35,593 bases of DNA. Source: Purshia tridentata. Its lineage: Eukaryota > Streptophyta > Magnoliopsida > Rosales > Rosaceae. The position numbers were made by a program, and so were the translations under genes. The notes under the pieces were generated by a model. It saw only the letters and a program-made list of their open reading frames with translations. It searched no databases and had not been told where the DNA came from. Location: the NCBI GenBank assembly GCA_003254885.1, contig QANT01001796.1, forward strand, positions 1 to 35,593. The letters run 5' to 3'. Shown here piece after piece: positions 10,951 through 20,929 of this stretch (within the stretch, counting starts at the first letter, position 1; the number at the start of each line of letters is the position of its first letter).

Positions 10951-11393
10951 TGGTGTAGTGTATATAGATTTATAAAGACATTTATAGACTTTTTTCAAGT
11001 TGTAGACTTTTGTAGAATTTATAGATTTTCATAGAGTTCTACAGAGTTTTACAGAGTCTATAGAAATCCTTATAAATCCGTAGAGAATAGGTCGGATTTA
11101 TAATGACTTTGTAATACACATAAAAGTCTTCCAAAGTCTTTAGAAATCCATCATTAAATGAAGTCTATAAAAGTCTATGACTTTTTGAATACACATAGAT
11201 TTTTATGGACTTTTTAAAAGTCATTAAAAGTCTTAATTGAATACCATATGACTTTTATAGACTCCTTAACATTCTTAATTGAATACATATAGATTTTTAT
11301 CTACTTTTTTAAAGTCTTTAAAAATCTTAATTGAATACCACATAACATTTAAATTCCATAAAAGTCTTTTAAAATCCATATACAATACACCCC
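10951..11393. mobile_element. MITE made of repeated AAGTCTT/AAGACTT words
   Basis: The termini are imperfect inverted repeats of about 30 bp: left 'tggtgtagtgtatatagatttataaagac' against right, reverse-complemented, 'tggggtgtattgtatatggattttaaaagac'. The interior is a run of related words (agtctataaaagtc, tcttaattgaatacca). No coding capacity. The target duplication is unclear, so the superfamily is not assigned. Confidence 0.65.
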
Positions 11394-11780
11394 ATTTAGT
11401 CCATGTAGTTTTTTTTTTGGGTAAACTTTTAGTCCATATAGTTTGCCTCAACTTCCGTCATTCATGTACTTTTTTTAGGGCCCAAACTATTCCAACAACT
11501 CTTAAGTTGATTATTTTTCGACCATTTGACAATAATCTACTGAAATGTCTGTATTATTTTGGTAGATTATTATCGAATAGTATAAATATACAAAAGAGTT
11601 CGGTAGTTGGCCACCAAAATAACACAAACATTTCGGTAAATTACTGTCGAATGGCCCAAAAGTAGTTAACATAGTAATTCAGAGTGGTCGAAATAGTCTA
11701 TTCCTTTTTCAGTCTTTTTTGTCCTTACAATTTTAGTTCATTAACATTGTTAATCCAAATCATGAATTTCGTCAAATTTT
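11394..11780. other. Intergenic, probable old repeat remnant
   Basis: Words such as 'tttagtccatgtagttt' and 'ttagtccatatagtttgcc' suggest a decayed inverted-repeat element, but I cannot pair both ends. A short inverted stretch ('ttggtagattattatcgaatag' against 'cggtaaattactgtcgaatgg') is present. No gene. Confidence 0.35.
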
Positions 11781-11905
11781 TTAAACTGTGATTTTTCATG
11801 CTCAACTTGTGATGTTCAACCTAATTGTTTAAATTGTGATTTTTCATGCTTAACTTGTGATGTTCAACCTCATTGTTTAAACTATGATTTTTCAATTCAA
11901 CTTAT
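11781..11905. repeat. 48-bp tandem repeat, about 2.6 copies
   Basis: The unit 'ttaaactgtgatttttcatg…aacttgtgatgttcaacct' starts at 11781, 11829 and 11877 (partial), with small differences between copies. Noncoding. Confidence 0.85.
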
Positions 11906-11923
11906 GAATTAAAGTTAGTTTAG

Positions 11924-12436
11924 TTGGCCAAGGGGAAAAAAAAAACAAAAAAAACCCCTCCCTTTTCCAGCCACCCCCTCTCCTCCACTCTGCCCCATAG
12001 TTGTTGCAACAGCCTCATTGCCACCGTTCATATCTCTTGAAACCAGCAAAAACAAATTTGATGACCCAAATTTTCACTTATCCAATCACAACATTGAAGA
12101 TCGCTTTCTAGGTTTACAAGATCACAGACAGTACTCCAAAACTCACATTCCACAAACAAAAATAAGAATCACAATGATCTTGTAGTACTATATGTGATTC
12201 TTATTTTTTATTTGTGGGATATGGGTTTTGGAGTATTGTTTGTAATCTTGTAAACCTAGAAAGCAATCTTTGATGTGGTGATTGGATTGATGGCAATTTG
12301 GGGTTTGGTTTAATAGGGTTGTTGGATTCATTTTTTTGGTTCTGGGAGAAATGTACAGTGGTGATAAGGTCGTCTTAGCGGCTCCGGGCTGGGTGGAGGG
12401 GAGGGGTTTTTTTAAAAAAGAAATATTACTTTGGCT
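11924..12436. mobile_element. Long fold-back (inverted-repeat) element
   Basis: Two arms of about 245 bp surround a 19-nt spacer (12174-12192). The inner arms (12061-12173 and 12193-12305) are nearly complementary: 'gatcgctttctaggtttacaagat' pairs with 'atcttgtaaacctagaaagcaatc'. The outer arms diverge but still pair, ending in C-rich 'acccctccc' and G-rich 'ggaggggt' tips. No ORF. It resembles a fold-back element or MITE; an RNA copy would form a long hairpin and could feed small-RNA production, which is inference. Confidence 0.75.
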
Positions 12437-12803
12437 TTGTTTTAAATTTTATTTATAATTTTTTTATTATTTAATATATTAAAATTTATTATTATTATTT
12501 TATTACATTTGACAACTCATATATATCATGCCACATCATCAAAATTGATTGAAGTTATAACTGAATTGAGCCGAAAAAGCACATTGGAATACAGGTTATA
12601 CTATCAAGTGGTTAATTAAGACAATGAAACAATAGGGGTGTATTAAGAATTTGTTAACTCTTTTCAAGGACAAAACTGATAATGAGCCAATTTAAAACAA
12701 ATGCACCTCCAATGCAGCTGATGATGGGAAGTAAAGCTTCTGTGGTCAAAACTCATGCTCCGGCAGTTGTAAACGACGCTTCTACTCTTATCAATTTACT
12801 CTC
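12437..12803. other. Intergenic, no gene seen
   Basis: AT-rich to about 12700, then a less AT-rich stretch up to the MULE-like insertion. It has a 32-codon open frame (12712-12810) but nothing recognisable. Confidence 0.4.
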
Positions 12804-13481
12804 GGGTTAAATACATTTTTAGTTCCTGTGTTTTATTCAAAAAACAAATTTAGTCTTTGTGGTTTCAAAATTTCGATTTTTATCCTTGTGTTTTTGTCCA
12901 TTAACAATTTTAGTCCTTCAGTAATATTTTGGAAATTACATGTATCTATCTATCTATATATATAAAAGGAGAAAGTGGAGGAAAGTTAAACATTGAAAAA
13001 CCCAATATTGCCCTTTGTTAATTAAAAGATTCAAATCAAATAACTTAATATTTTGGGGGAAAAATAGCAAAATAGAATTGAAAAATAAAATAAAATAAAA
13101 AATACACCTCTTCTTATTTTTAGCAACCCATTTACCCCACTATCTCTTTTGTAGGAAGGATAATTTTTTTATTAAAAAGCTTTATATTTAAGAAAGGTCA
13201 TTAGCACTCGCATGACATATGTCAAAAGACTAGTATATGTTAAATTCAAAGTAACATGTATAAATATTCAAGGATCAAAATTAGAATTTTGAAACTACGA
13301 GAACCAAATTTGTTTTTGAAGTAAAACTCAATACCAAATTCGGAATTTTGAAATCATGAGGACCAAATTTGTTTTTTGAGTAAAATACAAGGACCAAAAT
13401 CAAAATTTTAAAACCACGAAAACCAAATTTGTTTTTTGAGTAAAACACAAAGACTAAAAATATATTTAACCCTTTAATCTT
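12795..13481. mobile_element. MULE-like nonautonomous element with long TIRs
   Basis: The element spans 12804-13472. The left end reads gggttaaatacatttttagt; the reverse complement of the right end reads gggttaaatatatttttagt. The arms stay complementary for well over 80 bp, and the right arm repeats the motif 'accaaatttgttttttgagtaaaa' about three times. The flanks tttactctc (12795-12803) and tttaatctt (13473-13481) fit a 9-bp target duplication with two mismatches, typical of Mutator-like elements. No transposase. A Helitron has inserted inside. Confidence 0.8.
12945..13233 (+). mobile_element. Short nonautonomous Helitron nested in the MULE-like element
   Basis: The 5' end TCTATCTATCTATATATATAA begins with TC, with an A just before it. 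The 3' end is CTAG (13230-13233) followed by T, preceded by the 12-bp palindrome TGACATATGTCA (about 13212-13223) that can form the usual terminal hairpin. A 5' TC, 3' CTRR, subterminal hairpin and insertion between A and T are the Helitron signature. The 289-bp interior is noncoding. Confidence 0.75.
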
Positions 13482-13841
13482 TGCAGATGAAATCTACTAG
13501 CCGAAAAGTTACTATTCACACTTTAAGAATTTAACCATCAAACCAAGCAGCCAAAAAGACAAAATCCAAAGATTAGAGTATATATTATTTTTGGCAACTA
13601 AAGCCTACAATATTGCAGGTTGGATTTTAAGTTTTGCATTATGCTGGAATGCAGCACTTTGCTAAATCCGTACAGTACTTCTCAAACCAGGCCAAAAACA
13701 AAAACTCAAGTTCTTCACATTCCACAATAAAAGTTTTACAATAAATATTGTGTACCGTACATTCTTTGAGTAGTATTTTACATTTGTGTCACCTAACCTT
13801 AATTACAACCAAAACCAAAGTTTTGTGATCACAAATACAAT
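13482..13841. other. FCLY 3' flank, no gene seen
   Basis: The region between the MULE-like element and the FCLY stop codon. It should contain the FCLY 3' UTR on the minus strand; I cannot place its end. No other feature seen. Confidence 0.5.
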
Positions 13842-16800
13842 TCACAGATCTACATGAAGAGCCCCTCCATCGGAACGAGAGCTCAAGTTTGCCAAACTCA
13901 AAGGTACATGGCTGAAAAATCTTGACAGGATGAGCCTGGCAATATTCTCGGCAGCAACAGCGCTCGTCTCCATTGTACTTGCTGCATTCTCAAAAGCATT
14001 TACATAGTACAAATGCTTACCATCCAAAATAAATGGTGCGAATACTTCGGGAGCACCGTAACGTGGGTATGCACCCCAATTTATTCGAATCGTCTCCATC
14101 CTCACACTAACAGTAGCAGAAGCAAAACTATAATCAGTATATAAAGGATCAAGCTTTTTATGGACCAAACAAAGATTTTGATGGTTTATGGATTAAGAAA
14201 ATGGTATAGCACATCAACCTATTGGATAATCATTAAGGAATGGTCTGTCATATAGTCCTTTCATCTAATCAAAACTGAAAACTGAAGACTAACTAATCAA
14301 AACTTAATTGCTTTCAACAATCTAGCCTCTCAAACATATGAAATATGTTACCCAAATACTTCTTTCGTTTACAAGAAACACAACTTAACCTAAAAAGAAA
14401 TAAAAAATGAAGAAACTGAAAACAAGGATGAGAAGTCCATCAAACAACTAAAACAGCAGAAAATAGACCAAAGGCCGGTAGGCACTCAGAATAAAACTCC
14501 CTCCAGTCAAGAAGAACTCTGAAATTATAAATTAGCTACTTAGCTAACAAGAAGTGGGAAAGCCACCTAGTGGACCTGTTGACCCATGTGGGCTGACATC
14601 ATCATTTTTATTTGTTACCTCAGTAAGATTTGCAAATATAGACTTTTCAAACTAACCTAGTTCTCTATTGACCCAAAAAGAAAAAAAGAAAAAAAGAAGA
14701 TAAATGAAAGCATAGAAATTTTGTGCATTAAACCTCTAATCCTCAGTGTTTTCTCGATGTTTCTTTTTAACCCCAGGCTCAATTTCAAGTTTTCAACAAT
14801 GTCAACCCTTAAATTTTAAATTCTTACAGCATCAACCGTCTGAGCAATGCCATTATGTTAGCTGAAAAGTCTTAGCATGTCACTTATACGTAGACAAGTT
14901 ACTTAAAATATATTTTTCCATTTACAACATACTATTGCTCAAAAAACAAACAATATCCAGAAACTAAAACAAATGGTTTTTCCAGAAAAAGAAAAAAGAA
15001 AATAAAGTTTTATGACCAAATGCTAGAGACCAACAGGTTGAGAGAGCATTTGGGAATATTTTCAACTGAGGGAGAGAGAGTTTTGATACGATGATGATAC
15101 TTGCATTCTATGGGTGAATTTAGAAACTATCTCTAAGCAGAATTCTAGTTGAGTATCCAGAGCTTTTAAGCAAAAACAAGGGATATTTGAAGGTATTCAA
15201 TTTTAATCCTGTCACTTTTTGAATCTGGTTTCAAAGTCACAAGATTTTCTTCTGTCTACTTTATATAATGATGATGAACAGAAGATTCACAACGAAACAA
15301 TGTTGAAGATTCAAGAATAACATTATTGACATTTGACAAAAACCCGAGCAAGCTCTGAGGTTGGAAAGTGTATGCACCCATCATATTCTCTTTTCTTGTT
15401 GAATGCAAATGAGTGCTGGCTAGTTAGAAACTTAGACTGTTACCTGAAGATGCTATCTAGAATTGCATCCGCCATTGGTTTACGAGAGAATATCTTGTAA
15501 ATGATGTCCTTCTCATCATGTTGCTTGAGAACGGAGATACTTGTGAATGGAAGATCAGAATCCTCAACTGTCCCAACCAGTTCTGGAATTTCTAGTACAT
15601 CATTCAGACCAAAATATACCTAGCCCAAAGTAAATAAATAGATAATGGTTTGCGATGACAAACAATTCAAATCCAAACATGATTAAATAAATAAGCATAG
15701 AAGTCAGACATGAGTTTATCCTTGCTGGGTTACTTACGGGATTTAAGAGGCCCCTAACAAAAGTTGCATGTGTGTGTTGTAACTCTCTCTTAGGAATTGA
15801 AATTGGAGGAGTAAACTGAATATTCAACTCATCTAGAGGTGTAGCAACCACCGCTACTTCACATGTATAACTGTTTCTCAAGGTGGAGTTAAGTTCATAA
15901 TACTCTCCATTTAAAGAGATAGATTCTATCTCTTCATTAAGGTGCAATGCAACATTTGAGCGATCAATCAGTCCGGCAACCATCTGCCAGTTACCTCCTT
16001 TGATGGACCACAATCCTCCACCAGATCCTGCCAGTGAAACTGCACCAGCAAGCCCACTCATACTGACACTTTGGCCGTAATTAATTCTTGTGATGACCTG
16101 AAGAATTTAGCAGAGTAATAACTTCTAATGAAAATTCAAGACCCTCAAAGACTGCTTCACTAATTAGACAGATTTATAGTTCAACGTATCAAAATTTCAA
16201 CAAACCTAGAGGCTTCCTGAAAGGTGAAATGTAGGACACTGTCCAGACACACATGAAAGATGCTTTTTGTTTCCATATACACTGATTGAAATGAAACCAG
16301 AAAAACCAGAAACCCAATATGCTAAAAAAATCTAAACATAAAAGAACTGCAATAACAATTGTAGGATAAGGAAATGAATGACATGGCCTACCTCTGACAA
16401 AATGAAAAACTAAACAGTTCTCTCATCCTCATCCATGAGAAAATATATTATACACATACAAGAAAAACAAAATCAAACAAAGTAATTTTCAAACTTGAAG
16501 CTAGGCCAACACAGTAGGGTGAGCAGGGTCACATATGCTTGTTCTTTATTTGAGGTTATCAACCCCATAGTACTCAATTCTCTGTCTTGCAAACTTATAT
16601 CCTTTCCTACTAAACACCAAATTCCATAGAATATCACCTTAAAACACCAAAATGACATTTTACGACTCTAATCTACATATGTTTCAAATTTAGAAATCCC
16701 ATGAATGATGATTGCATAGTAAACACTGTACTGATTTGTGCCAATTTTGTAAAATACTTGTAGTTGCACAGTTCTTTAGCCACTCACAATAAAGCATAAG

Positions 16801-18256
16801 ACATCCTACTTTTCCAGGTTCCTAGTATCCATTTCTTTACAATTTCTGTACCATTTTAGTATATTCATTTTTTCCCCCAATCTTAACTAGCTTATACATT
16901 AGCAGTCTAACTCTTGCTAAATGAAATATTTAGATTGACATTGTTTCTTCCTTTTTCAATTTTGTTTGTAATTATTGGTTGGGAGTTCTCTTACTATTCT
17001 AAGTAGAGACAGATAGTCAATCATGACCCACACCACATTTCTGAATTTCAAAATCCCATTAACCACGTCTAATGAAACCATCAGAGAATCACAAAGGCCC
17101 TTCCCTCCCCTTCTTTCTACTATATTTACAAGCTCCCCTTCTTCTAAAGGCATACAAGCTACATACATGTGGACTATATGTGTATCCAAACCTAATTATC
17201 TAGCATTTTGGAGTTGCTTCACACCATAAAATCAATATTTATTCTTCATAACAGTCCAAAAAGAATTTAAATGAAGTTAAACTATTAACAAACAAACAAA
17301 ACTAAAGACTACCATCTTTTTTAAATTTAAAGGAAAAAAAACACTCTTGGCCAACAAAAAAAGAAGAAAAAAAAAAACTAAAGAATGCCATCTAAACACC
17401 CTCCAAAATTGTTGAAGCAAAAGTTCTTACAGTGACAAGCTCTTGTATCAATAAGGGAGACAACCCAGCATCAGCCAATTCAACACCCAAAGTCCTTGTG
17501 GTAAGGTTGTACAAACCAGCCCATTTAAGCATATCATCCACCGTCTCAAAAACCGGTCTTGTCTCAAAGCTAAAATAATACTTCAAGAAGCTATTTACAG
17601 CACTCTGCACCACAAACCCATATCACAATCAACAACTAAAATCCACACAAACATATACACATGCATAGATGAGGAAAAAAAAAGAGAACACAGTAGCAAA
17701 CCTTTACAAATCTGTCCATTCTGATAAGCGAGAAGCCGTATCTCGCGAACAAGAGCAGCGAATTCGCAAGCGAAACAATCTTATCCACAAAGGGAAGCTT
17801 GGATTTCACGGTGAGAGTCTTGAACACGAACTTTTTACCATCCCATATTCCAAAACCAGAAGAAGCAGAAGAGGGGTCGTTGACGGTGAGGTTGAGGAGG
17901 TTGGTGTAGGCCAAGGCATGTAAGTTCTTGGGGTGGAGAATGGAGGCACCGGCCTCGAAGGTGTAGCCGGAGACGTTGACGGTTGCCATGCGACCACCGA
18001 CGAAGGCATTTCGCTCGAAGATTCGGATGGTGAAGTTGCTGTTGTTGAGATTAGGGGAGGAGTAGTGGCGGAGGAAGTGGGCCACGGAGGAGCCGCCGAT
18101 GCCGCCGCCAATGATGCAGACAGTACTAATGGGAGTGGTAGTGGCAGTGGCAGTGGGTGATGGATGAGCAACAACTTGGGAAGGTGTTGTTGTTGTTGTT
18201 GTTGACAAGACCAACACCAAGATTAAGGTGATTGTTGAGGGATTTGATGATAACAT
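13842..18256 (-). CDS. FCLY: Farnesylcysteine lyase (prenylcysteine oxidase family)
   Basis: FAD-dependent thioether oxidase that cleaves farnesylcysteine, released when prenylated proteins turn over, to farnesal, cysteine and H2O2. In Arabidopsis its loss gives ABA hypersensitivity. Minus-strand exons are 18256-17702, 17604-17431, 16097-15738, 15619-15444 and 14106-13842, all GT-AG, giving 509 aa (Arabidopsis about 500). Residues 1-31 look like a signal peptide with a hydrophobic LILVLVL core followed by six Thr. The FAD dinucleotide-binding motif is GGGIGG at 50-55 (G50xG52xxG55), with the acidic Glu81 of IRIFERN at the end of the second strand and GGRMATV at 87-93. Exon 3 carries ITRINYGQSVSMSGLAGAVS then GGNWQM; exon 5 carries INWGAYPRYGAPE and ENAASTMETSAVAAENIA, all as expected for the prenylcysteine lyase domain. 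Intact. It converges on VPS20. Confidence 0.94.
14107..15443. other. FCLY intron 4
   Basis: A 1337-bp intron. Part of it (about 14740-14890) has words such as 'ccccaggctcaatttcaag' and 'gtcaacccttaaattttaaa' typical of degraded MULE-type MITEs, but the opposite terminus is not clear. No gene inside. Confidence 0.4.
16098..17430. other. FCLY intron 2
   Basis: A 1333-bp AT-rich intron. Short ORFs at 16473-16658 and 16956-17229 overlap on both strands and have no recognisable motif. No insertion element with paired termini was found. Confidence 0.45.
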
Positions 18257-18270
18257 GTTTCAATTTACAG

Positions 18271-18717
18271 ATTGAAGAATTAGAATGAGAATTTTCAACT
18301 TTTGTTTTGCTTCTTTTGTTTCTTGTTGGGTGAAAAAGAGGTGAGAGATGCAGGGCAGCTGAGCTATGTTGACTCTCACAAACAAATCAATACAATAATA
18401 ACAGCCTAGTCTTCTCCTCCGCCTCAGTCACTCATCCAGAATCATCCCAACTAAAACTTAGAAATTAATTTATAAGTTTTTTTTCAGAGTCCATTGAAGA
18501 ATTAGAATGAGAATTTTCAATTTTTGTTTTGCTTCTTTTGTTTCTTGTTGGGTGAAAAAGAGGTGAGAGATGCAGGGCAGCTGAGCTATTTTGACTCTCA
18601 CAAACAAATCAATACAATAATAGCAGCCTAGTCTTCTCCTCCGCCTCAGTCACTCATCCAGAATCATCCCAACTAAAACTTTTTAGAAATTAATTTATAA
18701 GTTTTTTTTCAGAGTCC
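18271..18717. repeat. Recent 222-bp tandem duplication of the FCLY 5' region
   Basis: The block starting 'attgaagaattagaatgag' at 18271, only 14 bp upstream of the FCLY start codon, recurs at 18493. The copies differ by a few substitutions (caactt/caattt, tatgttg/tattttg, ataacag/atagcag) and a 3-base length change (acttaga/actttttaga). The duplicated unit must cover much of the 5' UTR and core promoter, so FCLY may have two tandem transcription start regions. Confidence 0.92.
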
Positions 18718-18835
18718 AAAACCAAGGGTTCACCAAAATATTGAAAAGGTCAATGATTTTGAGCCAAAAAAATTGGTGTCTTAATTGTGCTTCAATTTTA
18801 TATACCGATAATAATTATACACATCACTAGTTAAT

Positions 18836-19357
18836 TTTTTTTATAGAAAATTACAAATAAATCAATCTAAATATTTTTAAATTACAAATAGGTTAATGTA
18901 TAATTTCATATCCCATAATAGTCAATGATATATTTTAAAAAATTACATTTTAGTCAATGGCCCACCCAATACCTAATTTCTTTTAAAATATTAATTTTGT
19001 TAATATACTTTTTTGCCCTTTTATTACTTTTTTAGAAAATTGCTTGAATATGAATAAACAAAATATGATCACATAATTTAGCACAGAATTATAAATAAAT
19101 TTAGTAAGTATCATGTGTCAGCTTGTGGTTATTATTGACTTCTTTGTAATTTTTATAATTATGAGACATTGATGATATCACTAATATGTAAGCAAAATGG
19201 CAAAAAACATAAATACACTTATGTTTTAGGTCTAGTTGTTACTCTTTATTTTTATTTTATTACATTTTAGTCAGTACACATTATTTAGATAATGCATTGA
19301 CCATTATAGAATTAGAAATTATTTTATTAATTTTTATGTAATTAACCTTTTTTTTAT
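18836..19357. mobile_element. MULE-type MITE with perfect 9-bp target duplication
   Basis: The element spans 18845-19348. The left tip is AGAAAATTACAAATAAATCA; the right tip reverse-complements to AGGTTAATTACATAAAAATT. The flanks TTTTTTTAT at 18836-18844 and 19349-19357 are identical. Internal words ('cattgaccattatag', 'attacattttagtcaatg') match the element at 20479-20699, so the two belong to one family. Noncoding. Confidence 0.75.
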
Positions 19358-20469
19358 AAATATACACATTACTATATTAAATTAAAATTATTTTTATTAA
19401 AAAACCATCTTATTTCTCTAAACTCTAATAATTCTAATTGATCATCTTACCCATTTTTCTCTTTTAATTACTTCTTCATGACTTTTTCAATCCTATATTC
19501 CTAATTTATTTTCATTTCTTTCAATAATTTTTATGATTTGATCTTTTTGTCTTCTACATGACAGCTGCCCCTCCCCTCCTTTTTTTTGTTGGTGCAAATG
19601 CCATTTTTCTCACGCATATCGTATATGCACTTAAATGGCTCATGACCACCATGGCAGTATTGACACATAGCCTTGGCACACCTAAATGGCATTTAGCATT
19701 AGAATGCTAACAGTTTTGTCTTTTGTATATTCTCCATGTGCAAAGTATAGCATGTCCCCGGAGCCCTAATCTTCTTATTAAGGCTACCTTAAGTGTTTAA
19801 GCAAAGTACGTCCACACATTAGTCCACATAATAGGGATCCATATTTAAGATCTTAGAACAGATGCATGATTCAAGGGACATGACAAAAATTTAGGAAAGT
19901 TGGGGTTTCAGCTTATTGAAAAAAATAGATTTGTAAAAGTGTGGACGGGTGAGGAAGGGAGAAAGAGAGAAAGAGAGAGAGTTTCTGATTTATTAAATAA
20001 AATCAAAGTGTGGATGTTAATGGAGGGTTAGGGGGGATTGAGAGGAAGGAATGGTCATGAAGGAGAAGGGGAAGAATGGTGAACAGGTCGTTCTAGTGAT
20101 ATGAAGGGAACACATTTATAATAAAAAGACTAAAATAGTCTTTATACAAAAATGATATAATAAATGAGTAATGACATGACATTAAGGCATGATTTATTGA
20201 GGCATCCTAGCATCACCCTATTGAAAAATTGAGTTTCGAACCCAGATCGGTTTGGTTCGATTTTATTTTTGTTTTCGGTTATCAAACCAAACCAAACCGA
20301 AGTGAGCATTTCAGTATTAATTGAACCAAATCATCACTTATAATATATATTAATTGATTTATATAGTCAACTTAACCTCATATTATAGTTTATATATGTT
20401 TGTACATGTTTATTATAGTTTATAGGGAGAGTGATGATAAACATTCAAAAATCTCCATATTATCTCTAC
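19358..20469. other. Intergenic, no gene seen
   Basis: AT-rich spacer. It contains a small inverted pair around 20247-20305 ('ggtttggttcg…' with '…aaaccaaaccaaaccg') of a kind common in plant genomes, and GA-rich simple sequence at 19955-19980. No coding signal. Confidence 0.5.
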
Positions 20470-20708
20470 TTAAAAATAGGGTTAATTACAAATAAATCAA
20501 TAAAATATTTCACAATTACATTTTAATTGATGCATTTTTTCATAGTTTCATTTTAATCACTATTGTCCAAAAGTAGATTGGGTTTAATGACTAAAGTGGA
20601 ATATAATTTCAAAACTCATTGACCTTTATGGGAAAGTAAAATTTGTATTGACCATTATGTAATATTGAAATATTTTATTGATTTAAATGTAATTTTTTAT
20701 TAAAAATA
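20470..20708. mobile_element. MULE-type MITE with perfect 9-bp target duplication
   Basis: The element spans 20479-20699. The left end GGGTTAATTACAAATAAATC runs on to 'aataaaatatttcac'; the right end reverse-complements to TAAAAAATTACATTTAAATC running on to 'aataaaatatttcaa'. It is flanked by identical TTAAAAATA at 20470-20478 and 20700-20708. Noncoding, and of the same family as 18845-19348. Confidence 0.85.
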
Positions 20709-20929
20709 AATATTATAAAAGAACCATCTAATATAATAAGGACTACATGTAAAACTATATTGAGCAAATTTTAAAAAATAAAAAGTAGAAAAGACTACCC
20801 ACATTTGTGTATATGACTGATAAGCAGGACGTGATTGCTATTTTAAAAAATAATAATAATAAAGAAAGGAAAGAGGATGGTGTCGAAATTAACGGTGACG
20901 TGGGAAGGTGGGGAGGAACTGTGGCATCA

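Noticed and set aside
17669..18174. ORFs of 75-122 codons on both strands over FCLY exon 1
   Set aside because: Shadows of the GC-richer FCLY coding exon; Gly/Val- or Pro/Leu-rich and without domains.
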